From Bacteroidota bacterium (lineage in GTDB: Bacteria; Bacteroidota; Bacteroidia; NS11-12g; UBA955), in assembly GCA_030833525.1 (NCBI GenBank), contig JAURGZ010000006.1:1-56699 (forward strand): 56,699 nucleotides of DNA, written 5' to 3'. A program made the position numbers and the translations under genes. A model generated the notes under the pieces. That model searched no databases. It worked only from the letters and a program-made list of their open reading frames with translations, and had not been told where the DNA came from. This document shows positions 7,770-16,071 of the stretch, in pieces. How positions within the stretch are numbered: position 1 is the stretch's first letter; every line of letters begins with the position of its first letter.

Positions 7770-9404
7770 ATGAGCGCAGCAAATTTGGCATTCAATCAGA
7801 ACGAAGATTTGAACAAGCAACTGTGGGATTCGGTTGAGGCCAAATTGGTGAAAATTCGGGCAGGTGGCGGCGAGAAATCAGCGGCCAAACAAAAAGCCAA
7901 AGGAAAGATGTTGGCGCGTGAACGAATTGATTATCTGAGAGATGAAAATTCAGAATGGATCGAAATTGGCGCTTTTGCAGGCTACGAAATGTACCAGGAG
8001 TACGGCGGTTGCCCAGCAGGCGGAGTGGTCGCGGGCTTGGGTCATGTGCAAGGTCGATTGTGCGTCATCGTAGCCAATGATGCTACTGTAAAAGCGGGTG
8101 CATGGTTCCCGATCACGGGCAAAAAGAATTTACGGGCACAGGAAATTGCCATGGAAAATCGCCTGCCCATCATCTATTTGGTTGACAGTGCCGGGGTGTT
8201 TCTTCCCATGCAAGATGAAATTTTTCCTGATAAAGAGCATTTCGGGCGCATGTTTCGCAACAACGCCAAAATGAGCGCCTTGGGCATCACTCAAATTGCG
8301 GCAGTGATGGGTTCTTGCGTAGCTGGGGGTGCTTACTTGCCTATCATGAGCGACGAGGCCTTGATTGTGGAAGGAAACGGGAGCATATTTTTAGCCGGGT
8401 CTTATCTGGTCAAGGCGGCTATCGGTGAATCCATTGACAACGAGCAACTCGGCGGGGCCAAAACCCAAACCGAAGTTTCAGGAGTCATCGACGATAAATT
8501 TCCAGATGATCCCAGTTGTTTGGATCGCATCAAGCACATCATGAGCATGCTAGGGTCGACTCTAAATGCGGGCTTCAACCGTGAGAAACCGCAATTGCCA
8601 GCTCGACCCATGAGCGATGCATTTGGCGTTTTGCCATACGATCGCACCAAGCCTTATTCCAGTCTCGAATTGATCGAAACCCTGGTCGATGCGGGCAGTT
8701 TTGCCCCATACAAGGCCGATTATGGCAAAACCATGATTTGTGGATACGGCCGCATCGACGGCTGGGCCGTGGGTATTGTGGCCAACAACCGTGAGATGGT
8801 CAAAAATGCCAAAGGTGAGATGCAAGTGGGCGGAGTGATTTACAGCGACTCGGCAGATAAGGCGGCTCGCTTCATCATGAACTGCAACCAGAAAAAAGTT
8901 CCCTTGGTCTTTTTGCAAGATGTGACGGGCTTTATGGTAGGCAGTCGCAGCGAGCAAGGAGGCATTATCAAAGATGGCGCCAAGCTGGTCAATGCCATGT
9001 CGAATTCTACCGTTCCCAAGTTCACGGTTATTGTGGGCAACAGTTACGGAGCCGGCAATTATGCCATGTGCGGTAAAGCATACGACCCTCGGTTGATAGT
9101 GGCTTGGCCAGGGGCTAAAATCGCAGTAATGGGGGGCGCGCAAGCCGCGCAAACCTTGCTTCAAATTGAAAAAGCCAGCCTCAAGGCCAAAGGCCATGAA
9201 TTGGATCCAGAGAAAGAAAAGGCCTTGTTGGATACCATTACCCAACGTTACGACAAACAGACTACCGCCTATTACGCAGCAGCTCGGTTGTGGGTTGACG
9301 CCATCATCAAACCCACCGATACTCGAACTTGGATATCCATGGGCATAGAGGCGGCCAATCAAGCCCCTGTTGAACCCTTCAATGTAGGAGTTTTGCAAAC
9401 CTAA
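7770..9404 (+). CDS. Acyl-CoA carboxylase carboxyltransferase (beta) subunit
   Basis: Carboxyltransferase subunit of a biotin-dependent acyl-CoA carboxylase, 544 residues, transferring CO2 from carboxybiotin to an acyl-CoA. Both crotonase-like halves are present. The first has GGCPAGGVVAGLGHVQG and the biotin/acyl-CoA pocket GSCVAGGAYLPIMSDEALIV. The second has VTGFMVGSRSEQGGIIKDGA and GNSYGAGNYAMCGKAYDPR. These sequences look closer to the methylcrotonyl/geranyl-CoA type than to propionyl-CoA carboxylase, but I cannot assign the substrate. A stand-alone biotin carrier protein at 30268-30756 could be a partner; a biotin carboxylase subunit is not in the window. The dtxR-like gene follows after 3 nt. 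Confidence 0.9.
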   Translation: MSAANLAFNQNEDLNKQLWDSVEAKLVKIRAGGGEKSAAKQKAKGKMLARERIDYLRDENSEWIEIGAFAGYEMYQEYGGCPAGGVVAGLGHVQGRLCVIVANDATVKAGAWFPITGKKNLRAQEIAMENRLPIIYLVDSAGVFLPMQDEIFPDKEHFGRMFRNNAKMSALGITQIAAVMGSCVAGGAYLPIMSDEALIVEGNGSIFLAGSYLVKAAIGESIDNEQLGGAKTQTEVSGVIDDKFPDDPSCLDRIKHIMSMLGSTLNAGFNREKPQLPARPMSDAFGVLPYDRTKPYSSLELIETLVDAGSFAPYKADYGKTMICGYGRIDGWAVGIVANNREMVKNAKGEMQVGGVIYSDSADKAARFIMNCNQKKVPLVFLQDVTGFMVGSRSEQGGIIKDGAKLVNAMSNSTVPKFTVIVGNSYGAGNYAMCGKAYDPRLIVAWPGAKIAVMGGAQAAQTLLQIEKASLKAKGHELDPEKEKALLDTITQRYDKQTTAYYAAARLWVDAIIKPTDTRTWISMGIEAANQAPVEPFNVGVLQT

Positions 9405-9407
9405 TCC

Positions 9408-10076
9408 ATGGCCTCGAGTACCGAAGAAAACTACCTCAAGGCCCTGTTGGCATTGGACTTAGAGCCCGGTAAAGAATCGGGCAGCATCTCCGTGTCTGAG
9501 TTGGGCCAGCGACTTGGGGTTTCGGTTCCCACGGCCAACAGCATGGTGAAGAACCTGCATTCCAAAGGTTTGGTCGACTACCAAAAATACAAGCCCGTTT
9601 CTTTGACCCAAGAAGGTCGTCGCCAGGCGGCCCTCATTGTTCGAAAACACCGCTTGACCGAAATGTTTTTGGTCGATGTCATGGGATTTGGCTGGGAAGA
9701 GGTGCACGAAATAGCTGAGCAAATTGAGCATATTGATTCCCAAGCCCTGTTCGAACGCATGGACCGCATGTTGAATCACCCTACGAATGATCCGCATGGG
9801 TCGCCCATTCCCAATTCAATGGGAGAATTGGAATCGAATACCTATGCCTCCCTTTCCAATTGCCAAGTGGGCACAGCCTGGGAAATCAAGGCCATTGGCG
9901 ATAGTTCTACAGACTTTCTCAAATACTTGAATCAACGCGGCATGGCTTTGGGTAGCCACCTGGAGGTGCTGGATCGAGAACCTTTTGATGCTTCCATGCG
10001 CGTTCGGTTGAATGGAGAAAAAGAGCATTTGCTCAGCCAGCCTGTTTGTCAAATGCTGCTGGTAGAAGCACGTTGA
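9408..10076 (+). CDS. DtxR/MntR-family metal-dependent transcriptional regulator
   Basis: Cytoplasmic repressor of metal homeostasis genes, 222 residues. Residues 1-65 form the winged helix (TEENYLKALL; recognition region LGVSVPTANSMVKNLHSKGLV; wing KPVSLTQEG). Residues 70-140 form the metal-binding dimerisation domain, with family residues HRLTEMFLVDVMGF, WEEVHEIAEQIEH and the HPTNDPHGSPIP turn. The C-terminal ~70 residues fit the FeoA/SH3-like domain. Iron and manganese sensors share this layout and I cannot separate them here. It starts 3 nt after the carboxyltransferase stop, so it is probably cotranscribed with it. No metal transporter is adjacent. Confidence 0.9.
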   Translation: MASSTEENYLKALLALDLEPGKESGSISVSELGQRLGVSVPTANSMVKNLHSKGLVDYQKYKPVSLTQEGRRQAALIVRKHRLTEMFLVDVMGFGWEEVHEIAEQIEHIDSQALFERMDRMLNHPTNDPHGSPIPNSMGELESNTYASLSNCQVGTAWEIKAIGDSSTDFLKYLNQRGMALGSHLEVLDREPFDASMRVRLNGEKEHLLSQPVCQMLLVEAR

Positions 10077-10133
10077 ATCAGCTTGCCGCTGAGGCATGGT
10101 GCTGTTGCGCACCTGGAATGCGATCTTTGCCCC

Positions 10134-12035
10134 GTGAACGTACTCTCAGCCGAAAATCTGCACAAATCCTGGAACGAAAAGACCCTGTTTTCAGGCATTA
10201 CATTCGGTTTGAGCAAAGGCGACAAGGTGGCGTTGGTGGCGGCCAATGGCAGCGGAAAGACCTCCCTCTTGAACATTTTAGCTCAGCGAGATAGCCCCGA
10301 CCAAGGTTTGGTGAGCATTCGCAAGGAGTTGCACTGGGCTTATTTATCTCAAGAACCTGAATTGGATGATGCTTCGAGCATTTTGGACAATGTGTTCTTG
10401 GGAGATGCACCCGCAGTGCGGGCTGTTCGCGATTACGAATGGGCTTTGGAGCAACACAGTCAATTGGCTACAGCGGCCAGCGAAAAAGCCTTGGATCAGG
10501 CCATGGAGGCCGTGAGCCGCTATGAAGCCTGGGATTTGGAGGCTCGTGCCAAAACCGTATTGGGTAAGCTGGACATTCACAATGTCAACCAGCCGGTGGC
10601 GACCCTCAGCGGTGGTCAGCGCAAACGACTCGCCCTGGCTCGAGTGTTATTGGAAGAGCCCGACTTCTTAATCTTGGATGAGCCCACCAACCACTTGGAT
10701 ATCGCCATGATCGAATGGCTTGAGGAGCAGTTGATGGCCAAATCCTTGACCTTGTTGTTGGTTACCCACGATCGGTATTTCTTGGATCGCATCTGTGACC
10801 GCATTCTGGAGTTGGATAAAGGAGAATTGTACGAGTATCCCGGCAATTACGAATCTTACATTGAGCAAAAGGAACACCGCTATGCGGTGGCTCAGTCAGA
10901 GCAAGAGAAAGCGCATAACATCTACCGCCGCGAGTTGGAATGGGTGAGGCGAATGCCCAAAGCCAGAACCACCAAGAGCAAATCGCGCTTGGAGGCCTTT
11001 GATGATGTAGCGCTTCGTGCCAAAAAGCAACACAGGGACGAGGCTAGTGAGTTTGGGGTCAAAATGGAGCGAATGGGCCGAAAAATTCTCGAACTCTATC
11101 ACTTGGAAAAAGCTTTTGGCGATGATTTGTGCATCCTAGAAGACTTTACATACACGTTCAAAAGAGGAGAGAAGATTGGCATAGTGGGCCCCAATGGGGT
11201 TGGAAAATCAACCTTTTTGAACATGATCATGGGCTTGGAAAAGCCCGACCAGGGTAAAATCGTGGCGGGCGAAACCATGGTTTTCGGTTATTTCGATCAA
11301 CAGCCCCTTCAAGTTCCCGATGACATGCGGGTCATTGATGTACTGCGGGAATTGGCCGAATTTTTACCCATGGCAGATGGTTCTCGACTGCCCGTAGCGC
11401 AATTTTTGCGCCGATTTGGCTTTGCAAATGAAACCCATTACCAATGGGTGGGCAAGCTCAGCGGGGGCGAGAAGCGCCGTTTGCAACTGCTTCGTGTATT
11501 GGTGACCAATCCCAATTTCCTCATTCTAGACGAGCCCACCAACGACTTGGATATTGTGACCCTTGCCACTCTGGAGTCGTTCTTGATTGATTATCCAGGC
11601 TGTGTTTTGATTGTGAGCCATGATCGCTATTTCATGGACAAGTTGGTTGACCACGTGTTTGTGTTTGAAGGTCAGGGCAAAATCAAAGACTATCCCGGTA
11701 ACTACAGCGATTACCGCAGCTGGGCTGACGCTGAAAAAGCCCGTCTCCAACAGGAAAAGCCCAAGGCAGCGGCAGCCCCCATTCCCGTCAAAGAAGATAA
11801 ACCCAGCCCGCAGGCGGGTTCAAAAAAACTCAGCTTCAAAGAGAAGTTCGAGTTGGAACAAATTGAACAGTCCATGCCCAAGCTGCAGGCCAAAAAAGCA
11901 GCCATGGAGGCCGAGCTTTCCACTCTGAGCAGTGAGTTTGAACGCATTCAATCCCTCAGCGCTGAATTGCAGCAACTGAATGAAGAATTGGACAGGCAAG
12001 AGCTGCGTTGGCTGGAATTGTCTGAAGGCCTTTGA
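10134..12035 (+). CDS. ABC-F family ATPase (Uup-like)
   Basis: Soluble twin-ATPase protein that acts on ribosomes rather than in transport; 633 residues from the GTG at 10134. I chose this start because VNVLSAENLHKSW is the family N-terminus and GATCTTTG, close to the -7 consensus, stands 4 nt before it. First ABC: AANGSGKTS, LSGGQRKRLALARVLL, LILDEPTNHLD. The inter-domain linker carries the basic RRMPKARTTKSKSR segment of Uup-type proteins. Second ABC: GPNGVGKST, LSGGEKRRLQLLRVL, LILDEPTNDLD. A C-terminal coiled coil follows (about 565-633, FKEKFELEQIEQSMPKLQ). No transmembrane segments. A second ABC-F protein is at 25582. Confidence 0.92.
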   Translation: MNVLSAENLHKSWNEKTLFSGITFGLSKGDKVALVAANGSGKTSLLNILAQRDSPDQGLVSIRKELHWAYLSQEPELDDASSILDNVFLGDAPAVRAVRDYEWALEQHSQLATAASEKALDQAMEAVSRYEAWDLEARAKTVLGKLDIHNVNQPVATLSGGQRKRLALARVLLEEPDFLILDEPTNHLDIAMIEWLEEQLMAKSLTLLLVTHDRYFLDRICDRILELDKGELYEYPGNYESYIEQKEHRYAVAQSEQEKAHNIYRRELEWVRRMPKARTTKSKSRLEAFDDVALRAKKQHRDEASEFGVKMERMGRKILELYHLEKAFGDDLCILEDFTYTFKRGEKIGIVGPNGVGKSTFLNMIMGLEKPDQGKIVAGETMVFGYFDQQPLQVPDDMRVIDVLRELAEFLPMADGSRLPVAQFLRRFGFANETHYQWVGKLSGGEKRRLQLLRVLVTNPNFLILDEPTNDLDIVTLATLESFLIDYPGCVLIVSHDRYFMDKLVDHVFVFEGQGKIKDYPGNYSDYRSWADAEKARLQQEKPKAAAAPIPVKEDKPSPQAGSKKLSFKEKFELEQIEQSMPKLQAKKAAMEAELSTLSSEFERIQSLSAELQQLNEELDRQELRWLELSEGL

Positions 12036-12043
12036 TCCCTGCT

Positions 12044-12051
12044 TATTTTTG
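12044..12051 (+). promoter_or_regulatory. -7 promoter box (TATTTTTG) of fabD
   Basis: Exact TAnnTTTG box 4 nt before the fabD ATG and 8 nt after the ABC-F stop. It implies that fabD has its own leaderless transcript despite the short gap. Confidence 0.55.
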
Positions 12052-12055
12052 AAGC

Positions 12056-12937
12056 ATGTCCAAGCATGCATTCGTTTTCCCCGGCCAAGGATCCCAGTTT
12101 TCGGGAATGGGTCAGGATTTGTACGCCCTAGGCGGTGAGGCCCGCGAGCGATTCCATCAAGCCAATGAAATTTTGGGATTTGGATTGAGCGATTTGATGT
12201 TTACCGGAAGTGCTGAAGATTTGAAAGAGACGCGTGTGACCCAGCCCGCCATTTTTGTGCATTCGGTCATACGGGCCATGGATGCAACTTTGCCTCAACC
12301 CGACATGGTGGCGGGACACAGTTTGGGCGAATTCTCTGCCCTGGTGGCCAACGGATGCCTGCGCTTTGAAGACGGCTTGAAACTGGTTTATCAGCGCGCC
12401 ATGGCCATGCAAGAAGCCTGTGAAATGCAGCCCGGAACCATGGCGGCTGTCTTGGCTTTGGACGACGCCAAGGTAGAAGAGATTTGTGCCTCCATTTCAG
12501 GCGTTGTGGTGGCTGCGAACTACAACTGTCCCGGTCAATTGGTGATTTCGGGGGCCGTTCCTGCTGTAGAAGAGGCTTGCGAAGCCATGAAAGCCGCAGG
12601 AGCCAAGCGCGCTTTGATTCTGCCCGTTGGAGGGGCTTTCCATTCTCCTTTGATGGAGCCCGCACGTGAGAAATTGGCCGCTGCCATTGAAGCTACCCAG
12701 TTTGCGACCCCGCGTTGTCCTGTGTATCAAAACGTGACCGCTTCTGCCGTTTCCAATCCCGATGAAATCAAGCGCAATTTGGTGGCCCAATTGACCGCTC
12801 CCGTTCGTTGGACGCAAAGTGTACAAGCCATGTGGGCTTACGGCGCCACTCGATTTACAGAACTAGGCCCTGGCAAAGTGTTGCAAGGCTTGGTGAAGAA
12901 AATTGCTCCAGAGGCAGAAGCCGAGAGCTTGGCCTAA
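12056..12937 (+). CDS. fabD: Malonyl-CoA:ACP transacylase
   Basis: Loads malonyl groups from CoA onto acyl carrier protein for fatty-acid synthesis in the cytoplasm. 293 residues, near the usual 305. The N-terminal oxyanion motif is FPGQGSQFSGMG (8-19), the nucleophile is in AGHSLGEFSAL (serine at about 82-84), and the active-site histidine is in GGAFHSPLM (about 196-204). No other fab genes are adjacent, unlike the usual fab cluster. Its TAA stop interlocks with the TAG stop of the convergent surface-protein gene over four bases (12934-12937). Confidence 0.95.
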   Translation: MSKHAFVFPGQGSQFSGMGQDLYALGGEARERFHQANEILGFGLSDLMFTGSAEDLKETRVTQPAIFVHSVIRAMDATLPQPDMVAGHSLGEFSALVANGCLRFEDGLKLVYQRAMAMQEACEMQPGTMAAVLALDDAKVEEICASISGVVVAANYNCPGQLVISGAVPAVEEACEAMKAAGAKRALILPVGGAFHSPLMEPAREKLAAAIEATQFATPRCPVYQNVTASAVSNPDEIKRNLVAQLTAPVRWTQSVQAMWAYGATRFTELGPGKVLQGLVKKIAPEAEAESLA

Positions 12938-15900
12938 GGCTCGCGAATCAAATTGACGGAACCGGCGATGAGCTTGTTCACCTCTTTTTGGTCTCTGGTT
13001 TTGATGTAAAGTTGGTAGAAATAGGTGCCGTCGGGCAATTCGGGCCCTCCGTTTTGCACCTTCCCGTTCCAGCATATGCTCAAGTCTTCGGTGTAGAAAA
13101 TGCGCTCTCCCCAGCGGTTGAAAATGCGCAACTCGGCCTCGTCGCATTCGGCTGAAAGACCGTATACCCGAAAGCAATCATTTTTGCCGTCACCGCTGCC
13201 ATCAATGGTTCCACGACCAGGGGTGAATACATTGGCCAGGTAGATTTCACCGCTCGAATCGGTGTTGACAATGAGCGGGAGTACGACGGTGTCTCGGCAT
13301 TGGGAAATGGCGTTTACCAAGTAGGCGGTTACGGTGTAGGAGCCGCTCTTGTAGGGGTGATTCAAGGGATTGGTTCCACTAACCCGTGGGCTGCCATCGC
13401 CCAAATCCCAAATCAGGGAATCGGCGTGTTGTCCCTCAAAGCGCAGCAGGGTAAAATCAATGCACGGCTCCAATACGGCGTCAATTTTACCCTTGGGTTT
13501 CAAGCCGACTTGGACCCACTGCCCTTGGGTGGCTTGGCGGTTGCAACTGTTGGAATCGACTACTTGAAGTTCGACCCAATAGCGACCCGTATCGGCATAA
13601 CGATGCGTTGGTTCCTTGTCCTGGCTGCCGTTCCCGTCGCCAAAATTCCAGAAGTACTGAGCGTTGTACAAGGTCTGTGGTCGAAAGAGAATGTCTTGAC
13701 CCTGGCAAGCCGGTTGAGGGCTGGCTGAAAATAGGGCATCGATGCTGTAATTGAGTCGAAAATCCAACTTGAAGCTCGCGTTGCTACAGCGAATCGAAAC
13801 GTTGTTGGGGAAGGCCGAACTCGCTGTTGTCGGAAAATCATTCAATCCCGGCGGATCATCGGGACAACTGGCACAAACCGATTGGTAGATCACCCCCTTT
13901 TTGTCAAATCGACTGGTTCCCCCATCGACGTGATCGGCACTTTGGCTGCCTCCAAAGTAGGAGGCATAGAGCAGGGATTTGGCATCTTTACCCAGTACCA
14001 ACAAGTAGAAATCATCGCCGTCGGTGGTGATTTGGTTGGCATTGGGGGTGGTGGGAAGACCCTGCGTTGTACCGCTATTTCCAACCCCTATCACTGAACC
14101 CCATCCGCTGAAATAGATGTTGAAACAGTCGTCTACCATAAAGGCAGACGGGCTCAATTCGGGATTGACATTCACCCGGTTTCCAAAGGTGGTGAAGAAT
14201 TCTTCTTGGCTCAAGTCGTTGTTCAAACGACCGATGAATTGACCGGTATTTGACTTGCCGTATATACCGTTGGTCAAGGTGAAGTTTCGACTCTTGGTTT
14301 GGCCCGTGAAATACAGTTTACCTGCCAGGTCGAGGTCGATGAAATAAATTTGGTCATAGGCCGATCCTCCAAAAAAAGTACCCACTTGATAGGCTCCTGT
14401 GGCTGCGTTGAATCGGCTGATGAAACCGTCTACTTTTTCTTGATTGGAAGCCCCGGCTGGGCTGTGGTAGTTGGGCCAAAGGCCACTGCCTTGCATGGGG
14501 AAATTAGGGCTAGCTGTACCTCCTCCCACAAACAAGTGTCCCGAGCCATCGAGTTTGATGCTGTAGGCGGCATCGTCGCTATTTCCACCCAAGCGAGTTG
14601 ACCATTGTATACCGCTGAGATCAGGCTTTAAGCAGACGATGGCAGCATCGGTAAGTCCCCCTGGGCTGCTTTGAAAGGCACCCGCGCTGGTTGGAAAATC
14701 ATTCGAGCGTGTGCAGGTGGCTAAGTAGACCTGACCGCTGGCATCTGAGAGTATATCGCCGCGGTAATTGTCGGCGTAGTTGAAGAGCAAAATGCTCTTG
14801 CTGGACCCATCGTCGCGCTGGAACCCATCGAAACTGCTACCGCCCAAGAAAGTTCCCGCCAACAAGCTGCTGCCATCGGCGCTGAGTTTGCTCACGGTAA
14901 TGTCGTAGGAGCCGTTGTGGCTAGCGTCGTATGCATTGCTGGCCACCGGGAAATTGGTCGACAGGGTGGTGCCTAAAACCAGCAATTCGTTTCGATGATT
15001 GACCACCAGGCTGTGGGGATACTCATCGTCGTCACCGCCCAAGTAAGAAGCCCACAATAAGGTTGAACCGTCTTTGCTGTATTTGCTTATGGAAATATCG
15101 CAGGGCAATTGAACGGGCGGCCCGCCGTTGCTGGAACCGCCGTAGGTAGTCTGAAAGGCCCCGGCCGTCACGGGGTATGTGGCACCATTGGCATCCACAA
15201 TGCCACCGGCATAAAGGCATTCGGCGGTATCATAAGTTGCTGTAAAGCCAAAGTTATCACCTGTCGAGCCCGAATAGGTAGAAAAGACCAGAATGGGGTC
15301 AATGAGCAGGCCGTTTTTCACCGATCGCTTGGGAGCATCCAACCCGATTGTACCATCGCTCTTGATGAAGTAGGAACAGGGAATGGCGGTCCCGTCCAAG
15401 GCGCTGAATGCTTGGGGTGCCGACAAGAATAGCAAACCGCAAGAAGTAGGCAATTGCAAGCTTCCATTTTCAGTCAATTCGGCTTGGGTTCCTGAAAAGT
15501 CAAGAGCAATGTCTTGAATGCGTGCCCCGGGGTGCAGAAGGAAGTCAAATTCCAATTGACCGTCTTTCTCGTAGAAGCGCAGGTCGATGTTGGGATAGAT
15601 TTGGCGCAGGTACAGGTGTTTTGTGGGGTACACGTGCGAACGCCAATGCTGAGGGTTTGCTCCCAGAAAGTAGTTTTCATACCAGGACGCCGAATCTTTG
15701 AATTCGAATTGGGCCTGAGTAGAAGCTCCCTGAAAGCGCATGAAAAGGGCATGTTGCCTCAGGATTTGCTGCTTCCCTTCAGACCGCTGGTGAAAGGTTT
15801 CGTGAATCACCGCTGCGTCTTTGGGGTGCTGGATCAGCAGGCGAAGTTCGTCCTTGTGAAAGAAAATGGTGGCTTGGGGCAGTTGCAGAAGGGCTTGTGC

Positions 15901-16011
15901 AGGGTTGTGGGGCCATTGACCCAGGTTGGGCTTGAACCACAATCCTGGGGCTTGGGCAGCGAGTACACTGCTCATCAAAGCGGCCCACAATGCGGTCAAT
16001 CCCTTTTTCAT
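12934..16011 (-). CDS. Large secreted surface protein: DUF7948-like domain, SBBP beta-propeller repeats, PKD domain, gliding-motility C-terminal sorting domain
   Basis: Predicted cell-surface or secreted T9SS cargo of 1025 residues from the ATG at 16011; residues 1-20 (MKKGLTALWAALMSSVLAAQ) are a signal peptide. The N-terminal ~230 residues (LWFKPNLGQWP, FYEKDGQLEFDFLLHPGA) match the domain that precedes SBBP propellers. About 250-700 are repeated YLGGDDDE / GTFLGGSSFDG / ATRLGGNSDDAAYSI type blades. A PKD domain has YFWNFGDGNGSQDKEPTHRY, and a second PKD-like unit follows. The last ~95 residues (NVFTPG, RVYGLSAECDEAELRIFNRW, YFYQLYIKT) are the CHU_C type B sorting domain used by T9SS. TACTTTTG stands 6 nt before the start. 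Adhesion is plausible but not shown. Confidence 0.9.
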   Translation of the reverse strand: MKKGLTALWAALMSSVLAAQAPGLWFKPNLGQWPHNPAQALLQLPQATIFFHKDELRLLIQHPKDAAVIHETFHQRSEGKQQILRQHALFMRFQGASTQAQFEFKDSASWYENYFLGANPQHWRSHVYPTKHLYLRQIYPNIDLRFYEKDGQLEFDFLLHPGARIQDIALDFSGTQAELTENGSLQLPTSCGLLFLSAPQAFSALDGTAIPCSYFIKSDGTIGLDAPKRSVKNGLLIDPILVFSTYSGSTGDNFGFTATYDTAECLYAGGIVDANGATYPVTAGAFQTTYGGSSNGGPPVQLPCDISISKYSKDGSTLLWASYLGGDDDEYPHSLVVNHRNELLVLGTTLSTNFPVASNAYDASHNGSYDITVSKLSADGSSLLAGTFLGGSSFDGFQRDDGSSKSILLFNYADNYRGDILSDASGQVYLATCTRSNDFPTSAGAFQSSPGGLTDAAIVCLKPDLSGIQWSTRLGGNSDDAAYSIKLDGSGHLFVGGGTASPNFPMQGSGLWPNYHSPAGASNQEKVDGFISRFNAATGAYQVGTFFGGSAYDQIYFIDLDLAGKLYFTGQTKSRNFTLTNGIYGKSNTGQFIGRLNNDLSQEEFFTTFGNRVNVNPELSPSAFMVDDCFNIYFSGWGSVIGVGNSGTTQGLPTTPNANQITTDGDDFYLLVLGKDAKSLLYASYFGGSQSADHVDGGTSRFDKKGVIYQSVCASCPDDPPGLNDFPTTASSAFPNNVSIRCSNASFKLDFRLNYSIDALFSASPQPACQGQDILFRPQTLYNAQYFWNFGDGNGSQDKEPTHRYADTGRYWVELQVVDSNSCNRQATQGQWVQVGLKPKGKIDAVLEPCIDFTLLRFEGQHADSLIWDLGDGSPRVSGTNPLNHPYKSGSYTVTAYLVNAISQCRDTVVLPLIVNTDSSGEIYLANVFTPGRGTIDGSGDGKNDCFRVYGLSAECDEAELRIFNRWGERIFYTEDLSICWNGKVQNGGPELPDGTYFYQLYIKTRDQKEVNKLIAGSVNLIREP

Positions 16012-16017
16012 GCCAAT

Positions 16018-16025
16018 CAAAAGTA
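16018..16025 (-). promoter_or_regulatory. -7 promoter box (TACTTTTG) of the surface-protein gene
   Basis: Exact TAnnTTTG box on the minus strand, 6 nt before the ATG at 16011 and just downstream of the terminator that ends the FecR gene, so the two genes are separate transcription units. Confidence 0.55.
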
Positions 16026-16030
16026 CCAAA

Positions 16031-16053
16031 GAAAAGGCCCGTTTGCACGGGCC
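16031..16053 (-). terminator. Rho-independent terminator of the FecR-like gene
   Basis: On the minus strand, GGCCCGT-GCAA-ACGGGCC (16036-16053) is a perfect 7-bp GC-rich stem followed by TTTTCTTT. It lies 18 nt after the FecR-like stop. Confidence 0.85.
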
Positions 16054-16071
16054 TTGGGTCAAGGTTTTATC

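Noticed and set aside
8562-9398. 278-codon minus-strand open frame opposite the carboxyltransferase gene
   Set aside because: The opposite strand encodes the conserved second half of the carboxyltransferase; the open frame follows from its base composition.
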